Shown one piece after another: positions 27,945 to 37,026 of a stretch of 64,000 nt of DNA. Every line of letters begins with the position of its first letter. Within the stretch, counting starts at the first letter, position 1. The notes beneath the pieces were generated by a model. That model ran no database searches and was not told the DNA's origin. It saw only the letters and a list, made by a program, of their open reading frames with translations. The stretch lies in assembly GCF_019278525.1 (NCBI RefSeq), contig NZ_CP058986.1, forward strand, positions 620,001 through 684,000, given 5' to 3'. This DNA is from Polaribacter sp. HaHaR_3_91 (GTDB taxonomy: Bacteria > Bacteroidota > Bacteroidia > Flavobacteriales > Flavobacteriaceae). The position numbers and the translations under genes are program-made.

Positions 27945-28643
27945 CTAATCTCTTCCTCCTAAAATTTGCATTCCCCAGTATAATAAGGTTGCTAATGAAC
28001 CCAAGGCAGCAACTAAATACGTTCTTGCAGCCCATGTTAAAGCATCGGTTGCTCCTGCTAATTCTTCTTGAGAAACCATGTTTTTGTTTTTTAACCAAGC
28101 CAATGCTCTATTACTAGCATCATATTCTACAGGTAAAGTAACAAAACTAAAAAGGGTTGCAAAGCCCATAAAAACCAAACCTGCAACGGCAATGTAAAAA
28201 CCAATTCCAGTAGCTCCAGAAGCTGCTCCCATAATTAACCCACCAATTACTAACCATTGAGAAAATTTAGAAGTTACACTAACAACGGGTACTAATTTAG
28301 ATCGCATTGTTAAATAACTATATGCTTGTGCATGTTGCACTGCGTGACCGCATTCATGCGCAGCAACAGCAGCTGCAGCCGCATTTCTTTGGTTGTAAAC
28401 AGATTCACTTAAATTTACTGTTTTATCTGCAGGGTTGTAATGGTCTGTTAATCTACCAGGAGTAGAAATTACTTTTACATCAAAAATACCGTTATCAGCT
28501 AACATTTTTTCTGCAATTTCTGCACCACTCATCCCGTTTCTTAGCTGAATTTTAGAGTATTTTTTAAATTTATTCTTCAGCGTATTACTCACTAACCAAC
28601 TAGCTAAAGCAATTACTCCTATTAAAATATAGAATCCTATCAT
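27945..28643 (-). CDS. YugP-type membrane zinc metallopeptidase
   Basis: The 232-residue protein has an N-terminal membrane helix, a cytosolic or membrane-face protease domain with the zinc motif AHECGHAVQHA (HExxH form) at about residue 95, and hydrophobic helices in the second half (QWLVIGGLIMGAASGATGIGFY and following). A later acidic ligand is likely in PVEYDAS. The family is widespread but its substrates are unknown. It diverges from the asparaginase gene. Confidence 0.85.
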   Translation of the reverse strand: MIGFYILIGVIALASWLVSNTLKNKFKKYSKIQLRNGMSGAEIAEKMLADNGIFDVKVISTPGRLTDHYNPADKTVNLSESVYNQRNAAAAAVAAHECGHAVQHAQAYSYLTMRSKLVPVVSVTSKFSQWLVIGGLIMGAASGATGIGFYIAVAGLVFMGFATLFSFVTLPVEYDASNRALAWLKNKNMVSQEELAGATDALTWAARTYLVAALGSLATLLYWGMQILGGRD

Positions 28644-28738
28644 AATTTATATTGTTTAAAAATTGTATTTCATTTTTGTTTGATAAATTTACAACATAAA
28701 GTATTCCAATTTATTGTTTGGAAGATAAAAATGACAAA

Positions 28739-29782
28739 ATGACAAGAAAACCTAACATATTACTTATATATACTGGCGGAACGATTGGTATGATGAAAGA
28801 CTATAAGACAAATGCCTTAAAAGCATTTGATTTTAGTCAGATTGTAGAAAAGATTCCAGAATTGCAACAGTTAAATTGTAAGATAGAAAGTGTTTCTTTT
28901 GAAGATGCAATAGATTCATCAAACATGAATACCAAATACTACATAAGTATTGTGGAAATTATTGAAGAAAACTATAAAAAATTTGATGGTTTTGTTGTGT
29001 TAACAGGTTCCGATACCATGGCGTACACTTCTTCTGCGATTAGTTTTATGTTAGAAAACTTGCAAAAACCAATCATTTTTACAGGATCTCAACTGCCAAT
29101 TGGAGATTTAAGAACAGATGCTAAAGAGAATTTAATTACTTCTATAGAGGTAGCGTGTGCATATAAGAATGGAAAACCAATTGTGTCTGAAGTTTGTTTG
29201 TATTTTGAATATAAGTTATATAGAGCGAATAGAACCACTAAAATAAGTTCAGAGTTATTTGAGGCATTTACGTCTATGAATTTTCCGCCATTAGCAGAAA
29301 GTGGTGTGCATCTTAAATTTAATGAGCATTTAATTCATCAAGAAGAACAAAAGGAAGCATTAATTGTTAGAAAGCATTTGGTTGATGAAGTTGTTATTTT
29401 AAAATTATTTCCAGGGATATCAAATCGGGTAGTAGAAAGTATATTAAATATTCCTAATTTAAAAGGAGTTGTACTAGAAACGTATGGATCTGGTAATGCA
29501 CCCAATTCCGAAAGCTTTATTTGTTTGTTAAAAACGGCAATTGATAAAGGAATTAAAATTATAAACGTAACCCAATGTAAAAGTGGTAGAGTAATGATGG
29601 GGCATTATGATACAAGTTTGCTGCTTTTAGAAATAGGGGTGATTAATGGTAGAGATATTACTACCGAGTCTGCGATAGCTAAGTTAATGTACTTATTAGA
29701 TAAAAACCTATCAGATGATGACTTTAAACATTTCTTTGAAAAATCTTTAAGAGGTGAATTAACTGATAATTATCATTTTTAA
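28739..29782 (+). CDS. ansA: Type I (cytosolic) L-asparaginase
   Basis: The enzyme hydrolyses asparagine to aspartate and ammonia. The protein is about 347 residues with the two active-site motifs: the first Thr in LLIYTGGTIGMM and the second in FVVLTGSDTMAYTSSA. LPIGDLRTDAKEN follows, and the C-terminal domain is KGVVLETYGSGNAPNS. No signal peptide is present, so it acts in the cytosol. The frame extends to a TTG at 28718; ATG 28739 is preferred. Confidence 0.93.
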   Translation: MTRKPNILLIYTGGTIGMMKDYKTNALKAFDFSQIVEKIPELQQLNCKIESVSFEDAIDSSNMNTKYYISIVEIIEENYKKFDGFVVLTGSDTMAYTSSAISFMLENLQKPIIFTGSQLPIGDLRTDAKENLITSIEVACAYKNGKPIVSEVCLYFEYKLYRANRTTKISSELFEAFTSMNFPPLAESGVHLKFNEHLIHQEEQKEALIVRKHLVDEVVILKLFPGISNRVVESILNIPNLKGVVLETYGSGNAPNSESFICLLKTAIDKGIKIINVTQCKSGRVMMGHYDTSLLLLEIGVINGRDITTESAIAKLMYLLDKNLSDDDFKHFFEKSLRGELTDNYHF

Positions 29783-29949
29783 ACATATTATTGAGTTAAT
29801 TGAAGTTTTTAATATCAAATAGATTGATTTTTTTTTTAAATGCTCAATATTTTTTTGTTACTTGGCACTCTCAAAAGTAATAGAGGGATGATTTTTTAAA
29901 TATTTTAGTTAAATTATCTTTCATATTATTTTTTTGAGATGAAAATTAA

Positions 29950-29957
29950 TATCTTTA
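29950..29957 (+). promoter_or_regulatory. Probable -7 promoter box of the ExbB-ExbD operon
   Basis: TATCTTTA matches TAnnTTTG at all but the last base and lies 42 bases before the ExbB ATG. Confidence 0.4.
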
Positions 29958-29991
29958 ACCCGTTAACTATTAAAAATTAATTATAACAAAG

Positions 29992-30714
29992 ATGAAAAAA
30001 GTAGTAAATGTCCTATCCGTAACAGGATTTATGTTTTTTGGAGCTATTCAATCAACTTTCGCACAAGAAGCAGCTGAAGAGTCAAAAACTTTCCACCAAG
30101 AATTAAAACAACGTTTTATTGAGGGTGGCCCAGAATTTATGGGAATTGTATTAGTAGCCTTAATTTTAGGTTTAGCAATTGCAATTGAAAGAATTATTTA
30201 TTTAAACATGGCAACAACGAATACTAAGAAATTAGTAGCAAGTGTAGATGATGCTTTAAGTTCTGGTGGTATAGAAGCTGCTAAAGAAGTTTGTAGAAAC
30301 TCTAAAGGACCAGTTGCATCTATCTTTTACCAAGGTTTAGATAGAGTAGATGAAGGAGTAGATGCTGCAGAAAAAGCTGTAGTTTCTTATGGAGGAGTTC
30401 AAATGGGACTTTTAGAGAAAAACATCTCTTGGTTATCTTTATTTATTGCTTTAGCACCGATGCTTGGGTTTATGGGTACAGTAATTGGTATGATTCAGGC
30501 TTTTGATATGATTGCAGTAGCAAATGATATTTCTCCTGGAGTTGTAGCTGTTGGTATTAAAGTAGCATTATTAACAACTGTATTTGGTTTAATAGTAGCA
30601 ATTATTTTACAGATTTTTTATAATTACATCGTATCTAAAATCGATAGTATTGTAAACAACATGGAAGATGCATCTATTCAATTAATAGATTTATTAGTGA
30701 AATATAAAAAATAA
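29992..30714 (+). CDS. exbB: ExbB/TolQ/MotA-family proton channel subunit
   Basis: The 240-residue protein is an inner-membrane subunit of the TonB- or Tol-type energy-coupling complex. There is an extra hydrophobic N-terminal segment (ending STFAQEA, signal-like), then three membrane helices (about 50-70, 150-172, 185-210). The family core is SLFIALAPMLGFMGTVIGMI and AVGIKVALLTTVFGLIVAI. It heads a four-gene operon with a small membrane protein and two ExbD proteins and would power TonB-dependent receptors such as those at the two ends of this window. Confidence 0.9.
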   Translation: MKKVVNVLSVTGFMFFGAIQSTFAQEAAEESKTFHQELKQRFIEGGPEFMGIVLVALILGLAIAIERIIYLNMATTNTKKLVASVDDALSSGGIEAAKEVCRNSKGPVASIFYQGLDRVDEGVDAAEKAVVSYGGVQMGLLEKNISWLSLFIALAPMLGFMGTVIGMIQAFDMIAVANDISPGVVAVGIKVALLTTVFGLIVAIILQIFYNYIVSKIDSIVNNMEDASIQLIDLLVKYKK

Positions 30715-30722
30715 GATATATT

Positions 30723-31178
30723 ATGAAAAATAATTTATCAAAAATTTTAAACATATTTATAGCTGTAATAGCTGTAATTGGAGCCTTTCTCTTTATCAAC
30801 ATCTTTATGTCAGATGAGGGAGATACAGCAGCCTTAAGTGGTTCTGTTGGTAGTATAGTTACTTTTTCTACTATATTACTTTACTTTGCAGTAGGTGCAA
30901 CATTGTTGCTTTCTTTATTTAGCCTTTTTACAAATCCAGAAAATTTGAAAAAGACTTTGTTAGGAGTTGCTGCTTTAGGTGTAGTATTAGTTTTTGCTTA
31001 CTTTTTAGCAGATAGTAATGCTGTACTTGATACACAAGGAAAAGTACTTGTAGGTGGTGAAGCAGGAGCTTCTAGTAACCAATGGGTAGGAACAGGTATA
31101 TGGTATAGCGTTTGTCTAGGCCTAGTAGCTAGTTTATTCTTTGTATACGATTTAGTAAAAGGATTAATAAAATCATAA
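30723..31178 (+). CDS. Small membrane protein between ExbB and ExbD
   Basis: The 151-residue protein has four hydrophobic segments (about 9-26, 45-65, 78-95 and 125-145: LNIFIAVIAVIGAFLFINIF, TILLYFAVGATLLLSLF, LLGVAALGVVLVFAYFLA, SVCLGLVASLFFVYDLV) and a periplasmic loop before the last. No family motif was recognised. It lies eight bases after exbB and four bases before exbD, so it is very likely part of the complex or its assembly. Confidence 0.8.
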   Translation: MKNNLSKILNIFIAVIAVIGAFLFINIFMSDEGDTAALSGSVGSIVTFSTILLYFAVGATLLLSLFSLFTNPENLKKTLLGVAALGVVLVFAYFLADSNAVLDTQGKVLVGGEAGASSNQWVGTGIWYSVCLGLVASLFFVYDLVKGLIKS

Positions 31179-31182
31179 TAAT

Positions 31183-31803
31183 ATGGCAAGAAGAGAGAAT
31201 CCAGAAATTAATGCAGGTTCTATGGCAGATATTGCCTTCTTGCTGTTAATCTTTTTCTTAGTAACAACAACAATGAATGTGGATTCAGGAGTTTCTAAAA
31301 AACTATCTGAAAAACCACCAGCAGATTATGTGCCACCTGTTATTAAGGAAAAAAACATTTTTGAGGTAAGTATTAATAGAAATAATGAGCTTTTAGTTGA
31401 AGGCGAAAGAATGGATATTAAAGACCTAAAAGAAGCCGCTATCTCATTTGTAGATAATGGTGGAGGAGAAGGTAAAGTTGAAAATGGCGTTGCTACCGGA
31501 CCATGTAGTTATTGTAAAGGTGATAGAAGTGATGAATCTTCAGATCACCCTAATAAAGCTATTATATCGGTACAAAGTGATAGGTTAACAGAATATGGAA
31601 CTTATTTAACTGTTCAAGATGAATTGTTAAAAGCTTATAGTTTTTTAAGAAATAGACTAAGTGTTGAAAAATACAAGATTCCATTTGAAGAACTTGAAGA
31701 AAGTTATAAGGACGATAGAGCTAATGAGAATTTGAAAAATAAAGTTGAGTTTATCAAAACAGCTTATCCTCAAATTATTTCAGATCAAGAACCTACAAAT
31801 TAA
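31183..31803 (+). CDS. exbD: ExbD/TolR-family protein, first copy
   Basis: The 206-residue protein has one N-terminal membrane helix containing the proton-carrying Asp (GSMADIAFLLLIFFLVTTTM), then a periplasmic domain. It is longer than usual ExbD: an insert (about residues 90-120) carries a pair of cysteines (GPCSYCKGD) and acidic residues. It is followed by a second ExbD, as in other Bacteroidota gliding/TonB energy clusters. Confidence 0.9.
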   Translation: MARRENPEINAGSMADIAFLLLIFFLVTTTMNVDSGVSKKLSEKPPADYVPPVIKEKNIFEVSINRNNELLVEGERMDIKDLKEAAISFVDNGGGEGKVENGVATGPCSYCKGDRSDESSDHPNKAIISVQSDRLTEYGTYLTVQDELLKAYSFLRNRLSVEKYKIPFEELEESYKDDRANENLKNKVEFIKTAYPQIISDQEPTN

Positions 31804-31821
31804 TTTTTAAAATTTAACAGT

Positions 31822-32283
31822 ATGTCTAAATTTAGAAAAAAGAAGAAAGGAATGCCAGCAGTAAATACTGCAGCTTTACCAGATATTGTATTTATGTTGT
31901 TATTCTTTTTTATGGTTACTACTACCATGAGAGAAACTTCTTTACAAATTGATGCTCCAAGGTTACCTTCGGCAACAGAAGTAAAGAAATTAGAGCATAA
32001 AAGTTTGGTAACTACTATTTATGTAGGTAAAGCTAAAGATGCTAAGTATGGTACAAGTTATAATAGAATTCAATTGAATGATAAAATTGCTACTGCGGAT
32101 GAAGTTCCTGCATTTATAATAAATGCAAGATCTAAAGTTTCTGAAGCAGAAGTTCCATTTATGACAACTTCTATTAAGGCAGATACTGAATCTAGTGTTG
32201 GTACAATTACAGATATTAGATTAAAATTAAGAGATGTAAATGCTCTTAAGATTAGTTATTCTGCTTCAAAAAAGACTGAGTAA
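31822..32283 (+). CDS. exbD: ExbD/TolR-family protein, second copy
   Basis: The 153-residue protein has one membrane helix with the key Asp (AALPDIVFMLLFFFMVTTTM) and a periplasmic domain close to the standard ExbD length. The N-terminus is strongly basic (MSKFRKKKKGMP). It probably forms a heteromer with the longer first copy. It ends the operon at a strong terminator. Confidence 0.9.
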   Translation: MSKFRKKKKGMPAVNTAALPDIVFMLLFFFMVTTTMRETSLQIDAPRLPSATEVKKLEHKSLVTTIYVGKAKDAKYGTSYNRIQLNDKIATADEVPAFIINARSKVSEAEVPFMTTSIKADTESSVGTITDIRLKLRDVNALKISYSASKKTE

Positions 32284-32302
32284 TCTAAATAATATAATTT
32301 TT

Positions 32303-32338
32303 AAAAAAAGGATAATTCATTGAATTATCCTTTTTTTT
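32303..32338 (+). terminator. Rho-independent terminator after the ExbB-ExbD operon
   Basis: A long stem (aaaaaggataattca / tgaattatccttttt) with almost no loop ends in eight T residues. Confidence 0.9.
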
Positions 32339-32403
32339 ATGTTTTTTTTAGAAATTAAAATTCTAATAAAATATTATCACTTTATAAAACGTTTAATTTG
32401 TAT

Positions 32404-33081
32404 ATGAAAACAGCTTTAACACTCTTTATAATTTTGATTAATGTAATTGGGTCTTTTGCACAGAAAGATTCCTTAAACCTAGGAGATAGGTATGCGGAAG
32501 ATCAAATTTATGTGGCAGTTTCTTATGCTCAGTTTATAGATCAACCCCAAGAAATATTTAAAAGTAACTTTTCATATGGACTTTCAGTTGGTTTTTTAAA
32601 AGATGTAATTTTAAATAAACAAGGTAATGTCTCTATTGCAGCTGGTGTAGGATATGGATTTGATTTTTTTAATCATGAGCTTAAAGTCGAAGAAATAAAC
32701 AATGCAACTGATTTTAGTAGTGATGCAAGTATTAGTGCTAATCTATTTAAATCTCATAATTTAGAATTTCCATTAGAATTTAGATGGAGAACTTCAACAG
32801 CGAATAAATATAGTTTCTGGAGGATATATGGTGGTGTTAAGTTTTCGTACAACCTCTCTAATAAATTTCAGTTTGATGATGAAAATGGGAACACCTTTAA
32901 GTATAAGGATGTTTCTAATTACAATAAATTGCAGTATGGCTTAACTTTATCTACGGGGTATGATGAGTTTAATATCAACCTTTATTACGGTTTAACACCT
33001 GTTTTTGAAAATAGTACTATAAACGGAGAAGTTATAAATACTAAAATCTTAAAATTTGGACTTATTTTCTATCTTTTATAA
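32404..33081 (+). CDS. PorT-like outer-membrane beta-barrel protein
   Basis: The protein is about 225 residues. It has a signal peptide (MKTALTLFIILINVIGSFAQ), then a barrel with repeated alternating strands and a C-terminal strand ending in an aromatic/hydrophobic run (KFGLIFYLL). It fits the outer-membrane barrels called PorT family in Bacteroidota. It follows the ExbD genes but has its own spacer. The TTG at 32398 is possible, but ATG 32404 is preferred. It overlaps the converging gene by six bases. Confidence 0.7.
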   Translation: MKTALTLFIILINVIGSFAQKDSLNLGDRYAEDQIYVAVSYAQFIDQPQEIFKSNFSYGLSVGFLKDVILNKQGNVSIAAGVGYGFDFFNHELKVEEINNATDFSSDASISANLFKSHNLEFPLEFRWRTSTANKYSFWRIYGGVKFSYNLSNKFQFDDENGNTFKYKDVSNYNKLQYGLTLSTGYDEFNINLYYGLTPVFENSTINGEVINTKILKFGLIFYLL

Positions 33082-33675
33082 AAAGTAGAAAACAATACTT
33101 GGAGATACAAAGCCTAGTATAAAGCCTAAATATACTTCTTTATGTGTGTGTGCTTTTAAGTGCAACCTTGCGCTAGCTAAAATTCCGGAGAGAAGTAAAC
33201 CACAGATAAGTACTGCCGTTAGGTTTTGCTGATACATAAAACTCAACACGTAAAAGAAGCCAATTGTAATCCCTATGGATATTAAATGGATGCTTGTTTT
33301 TATTTTAAAAGCAAACAATATGTATATAAATACCAATCCTAATGAGGTGGCGTAAAAAAGCATTCCTAAATCTCTTAAGTTAGCTATTCCATATAGTGTA
33401 TTACCTAGTAAATAAAACAATACAATCATCATAGCAACAGGAACTTTTCTTTCCTTTATACTTTCTGCTTTAAATGATTTTATAAGCTTAAACCTCCTAA
33501 AAAGAATGAGTATGAGTAAAGGTACTAAGTAAGTTGTTACAAAAATCAGACCTAGTACGGCAAACTTTTGATTCTTGCTAAAACTATTTTGAATTAATAT
33601 AAAATATAAGGTTATTCCAATTGTAGGTATTACAATTGGGTGCAGCATAACGGATATAAATTTATAAAACTTCAT
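33076..33675 (-). CDS. Integral membrane protein with a degenerate PAP2-like motif
   Basis: The 199-residue protein has five to six membrane helices. The segment near the C-terminus, SARLHLKAHTHKEVYLGF, resembles motif three of PAP2 phosphatases (SRxxxxxHxxxD), with Glu where the family has Asp. The first two catalytic motifs are missing, so it is unlikely to be an active phosphatase. Its ATG overlaps the rpoN stop by one base (TAATG), suggesting translation with rpoN. Confidence 0.65.
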   Translation of the reverse strand: MKFYKFISVMLHPIVIPTIGITLYFILIQNSFSKNQKFAVLGLIFVTTYLVPLLILILFRRFKLIKSFKAESIKERKVPVAMMIVLFYLLGNTLYGIANLRDLGMLFYATSLGLVFIYILFAFKIKTSIHLISIGITIGFFYVLSFMYQQNLTAVLICGLLLSGILASARLHLKAHTHKEVYLGFILGFVSPSIVFYFL

Positions 33676-35132
33676 TAAATCTCTTTACGTAAACGTGCTA
33701 CCGGTAAATCTAATTGTTCCCTATATTTTGCCACCGTTCTTCTAGCAATAGGATATCCTTTTTCCTTTAAGATTGCTGCCAGTTTTTCGTCAGTTAGAGG
33801 TTTCTTTTTATTCTCTTCTAAAATTACGGTCTCTAATATTTTCTTTATTTCTTTGGTAGATACATCTTCTCCTTGGTCGTTTTTCATAGATTCAGAAAAG
33901 AATTCCTTTATCAATTTTGTACCATAAGGAGTAGACACATATTTACTATTGGCAACTCTAGAAACCGTAGAAACATCCATGTTAATTTTGTCTGCAATAT
34001 CTTTTAAAATCATTGGTTTTAACTTGCGCTCATCACCTGTTAAAAAATAATCATACTGATAGTGCATAATCGTATTCATAGTCACTAAAAGTGTTTGTTG
34101 ACGCTGTTTAATTGCATCAATAAACCATTTTGCCGAATCTAATTTTTGCTTGATAAAGAATACAGCATCCTTTTGTGACTTACTTTTTACAGTAGCTTCT
34201 TGGTAGCCTTTAAGCATATTGTTATATTCTCTAGAAATATGCAATTCGGGAGCATTTCTTGAGTTTAAAACTAAATCTAATTCACCATCAACCAATTTAA
34301 TAGAAAAGTCAGGAACAATTTGTTCTGCTATTTTATTATTACCAGCATAAGAACTCCCGGGTTTAGGGTTTAGTTTAGAAATTTCTTTATTTACTTCTTT
34401 CAATTCCTCTTCAGAAATAGTAAACTTTTCTTGTAATTTTTTATAATGTTTTTTTACAAAATGATCAAAAGCAGTTTCTAGAATTTCAATTGCTAAGCTT
34501 CTAATTTTGTTGCTTTCTTTTCTCTTTAATTGAATAATTAAACATTCTTTTAAATCTCTGGCTCCAACACCAATGGGATCTAAAGTATGCACCACTTTTT
34601 TTAGAATAGAGATAACTTTTTCTTCTGTAGTAAAAACATTTTCTGTAAAAGCTAAATCGTCTACTACATCTATAATATCTCTTCTTATATAACCACTGTC
34701 ATCTATACTACCCACTAAAAATTCAGCTATAGAAAGTTCTTCATCGGTAAAAGTATAGGTGCTTAATTGATTTTTTAAGGATTGATGAAAACTAGTACCA
34801 CTTGCATAAGGTACGTTTTTCTCTTCATCATCAGCAGAGTAATTATTAGCTTGTGTTTTATAATTTGGTATTTCGTCATCACTTAGATAATCATCTATAT
34901 TGATGTCTTCTGCTTCTATTTTCTCCGTTCCAGCATCATCATATTCATTCGATAAATCATCATCTATAGAATCTGCATCATCCTTTCCAGTATCTAATGC
35001 AGGATTTTCTTCAATTTCTTGTTTTAGACGTTCCTCAAAAGCTTGCGTAGGCAATTGAATTAACTTCATCAACTGTATTTGTTGAGGAGATAATTTCTGT
35101 AATAGCTTGTATTGTAAACTTTGTTTTAGCAT
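33675..35132 (-). CDS. rpoN: RNA polymerase sigma-54 factor
   Basis: The 485-residue protein has region I rich in Gln and Leu (QLMKLIQLPTQAFEERLKQE), an acidic region II (about 45-110), a core-binding domain, an HTH (LKDIADKINMDVSTVSRVAN) and the RpoN box ARRTVAKYREQL. Sigma-54 needs ATP-driven activators; none is in this window. Its -7 box lies six bases before the ATG, so the mRNA is probably leaderless. Confidence 0.96.
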   Translation of the reverse strand: MLKQSLQYKLLQKLSPQQIQLMKLIQLPTQAFEERLKQEIEENPALDTGKDDADSIDDDLSNEYDDAGTEKIEAEDINIDDYLSDDEIPNYKTQANNYSADDEEKNVPYASGTSFHQSLKNQLSTYTFTDEELSIAEFLVGSIDDSGYIRRDIIDVVDDLAFTENVFTTEEKVISILKKVVHTLDPIGVGARDLKECLIIQLKRKESNKIRSLAIEILETAFDHFVKKHYKKLQEKFTISEEELKEVNKEISKLNPKPGSSYAGNNKIAEQIVPDFSIKLVDGELDLVLNSRNAPELHISREYNNMLKGYQEATVKSKSQKDAVFFIKQKLDSAKWFIDAIKQRQQTLLVTMNTIMHYQYDYFLTGDERKLKPMILKDIADKINMDVSTVSRVANSKYVSTPYGTKLIKEFFSESMKNDQGEDVSTKEIKKILETVILEENKKKPLTDEKLAAILKEKGYPIARRTVAKYREQLDLPVARLRKEI

Positions 35133-35137
35133 ATATA

Positions 35138-35145
35138 CAAATATA
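35138..35145 (-). promoter_or_regulatory. -7 promoter box of rpoN
   Basis: The minus strand reads TATATTTG, an exact TAnnTTTG match ending six bases from the ATG at 35132. Confidence 0.55.
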
Positions 35146-35160
35146 TGAAATAGGTTAAAA

Positions 35161-35193
35161 TAAAAAACGTCATTCTGATAGGAATGACGTTTT
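35161..35193 (-). terminator. Rho-independent terminator after asnS
   Basis: A perfect stem (aaaacgtcattc / gaatgacgtttt) with a six-base loop is followed on the minus strand by a T run. Confidence 0.85.
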
Positions 35194-35217
35194 AGTGCTT
35201 TAATTTTTTATTTACTT

Positions 35218-36651
35218 TTAAAAATCTGCATTTTGTGGCGTTCTTGGGAATGGAATTACGTCTCTAATATTACTCATTCCTGTGGTAAATTGTACGAGTC
35301 TTTCAAAACCTAACCCAAAACCAGAATGAACTGCTGTACCAAATTTTCTTAAATCTAAATACCACCAAAGTTCTTCTTCAATACCGAGTGTTTTCATTTT
35401 ATCAGCTAAAACATCATAACGTTCTTCTCTTTGTGACCCTCCAACTATTTCTCCAATTCCAGGGAATAGAACATCCATAGCTCTAACTGTCTTTCCATCA
35501 TCATTTAAACGCATGTAAAATGCTTTGATGTCTGCTGGATAATCAAATAAAATAACCGGACATTTAAAGTGTTTTTCAACTAAAAAGCGTTCGTGTTCAG
35601 ATTGTAAATCTGCTCCCCATTCATTAATTGGGAATTGAAATTTTTTCTTTTTATTTGGTTTAGAATTACGTAAAATATCGATTGCTTCTGTATAAGAAAC
35701 TCTCTTAAAGTTGTTATCTACAACAAACTTTAGTTTGTCTAACAAACTCATTTCACTTCTTTGTGCTTGTGGTTTGCTTTTTTCTTCTTGTGTTAAACGT
35801 TGGTCTAGAAAAGCTAAATCATCTGCACATTTATCTAAAACATAGTTTATCACATGCTTAATAAAGTCTTCTGCTAAATCCATATTACCATCTAGATCCA
35901 TAAAGGCAACCTCTGGTTCTATCATCCAAAACTCTGCTAAATGGCGCGTAGTATTAGAGTTTTCGGCTCTAAATGTTGGTCCAAAAGTATAGGCTTTTCC
36001 TAAAGCCATTGCAAACGTTTCAGCTTCTAATTGGCCAGAAACAGTTAAATTGGTTTCCTTACCAAAGAAATCTTTAGAATGGTCAATTTTACCATCCTCG
36101 TTTACTGGAGCTTCGTTGTCTTTAAAGGTAGTTACTTTAAAGATTTCTCCTGCACCCTCTGCATCAGAACTAGTCACTATAGGTGTGTTCACATAATTAA
36201 AATCTCTTTCCTGAAAATACTGATGTACCGCAAAAGATAATTTAGAACGTACACGCATTACAGCACTAAAAGTATTTGTTCTTACACGTAAATGTGAATT
36301 TTCTCTTAAAAATTCGAAACTGTGTTTTTTTGGTTGAATAGGATATTCATCTGGATTAGAGTCTCCCAAAATTTCAATTTCTGAAACTTGAATTTCTACA
36401 GATTGTCCTTTTCCTTGGCTTGCAGCCAAAGTACCTTTTATGCAAATAGCTGCACCAGTTGTAATTCTTTTTAATGTGGTTTCATCTGTGTTTTCAAAAT
36501 CGATAACACATTGTATGTTGTTAATAGTAGTACCATCATTTAAAGCAATAAAACGATTGCTTCTAAATGTTCTAACCCATCCTTTTAGGGTTACTTCTTG
36601 TAGTAATAATCCTTCCGATTTTAAAAGTTCGGCTACGTTGCTGTTTATCAT
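35218..36651 (-). CDS. asnS: Asparaginyl-tRNA synthetase
   Basis: The 477-residue class II aminoacyl-tRNA synthetase has an N-terminal OB-fold anticodon-binding domain (LKGWVRTFRSNRFIALNDG). The class II core shows motif 2 GPTFRAENSNTTRHLAEFWM and motif 3 GFGLGFERLVQFTTGM. The end matches AsnRS (RDVIPFPRTPQNADF). It charges tRNA-Asn and lies upstream of rpoN with a terminator between them. Confidence 0.97.
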   Translation of the reverse strand: MINSNVAELLKSEGLLLQEVTLKGWVRTFRSNRFIALNDGTTINNIQCVIDFENTDETTLKRITTGAAICIKGTLAASQGKGQSVEIQVSEIEILGDSNPDEYPIQPKKHSFEFLRENSHLRVRTNTFSAVMRVRSKLSFAVHQYFQERDFNYVNTPIVTSSDAEGAGEIFKVTTFKDNEAPVNEDGKIDHSKDFFGKETNLTVSGQLEAETFAMALGKAYTFGPTFRAENSNTTRHLAEFWMIEPEVAFMDLDGNMDLAEDFIKHVINYVLDKCADDLAFLDQRLTQEEKSKPQAQRSEMSLLDKLKFVVDNNFKRVSYTEAIDILRNSKPNKKKKFQFPINEWGADLQSEHERFLVEKHFKCPVILFDYPADIKAFYMRLNDDGKTVRAMDVLFPGIGEIVGGSQREERYDVLADKMKTLGIEEELWWYLDLRKFGTAVHSGFGLGFERLVQFTTGMSNIRDVIPFPRTPQNADF

Positions 36652-37026
36652 ATTCTTATAATATTGATATAAATATATGTTATTAATAGGTTGTATTATT
36701 CTGATGTTTTTTTCTAGAAAACTCTTTTTTTAGGAAGAATTATATAGAAACCTAATTTTTTGATTGTCACAGATCTTTAAAAAAAAGAAATATTTTTTAT
36801 CAAAAAAAGTTAAGTATAATATACAAAAAATGTTTTTTTATTAAGGAGTAAAGATACTTTTTTGTGAGAAGATGAGCAATGATATTTACAGTAGTTTTAG
36901 GTGATGTTTGCTTAAAATACTGTTAATTTCTATCGTTAAAACATTGTTCATTCTTCTATTAAAAAATCGGATGTCAAATAATAACATCCGATTTTTTTAG
37001 TAAATATTTATATATCAGCTAAATAT
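36652..37026. other. Gap between asnS and the RND exporter
   Basis: It holds the exporter terminator at 36961-36998 and a weak asnS promoter (TATATTTA on the minus strand at about 36670-36677). The remaining stretch at 36680-36950 is AT-rich, with no frame, repeat or structured RNA that I can recognise. Confidence 0.5.
36961..36998 (-). terminator. Rho-independent terminator after the RND exporter gene
   Basis: A 13-base stem (aaaatcggatgtc-type left arm, aacatccgatttt right arm) has T runs on both sides. Confidence 0.85.
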
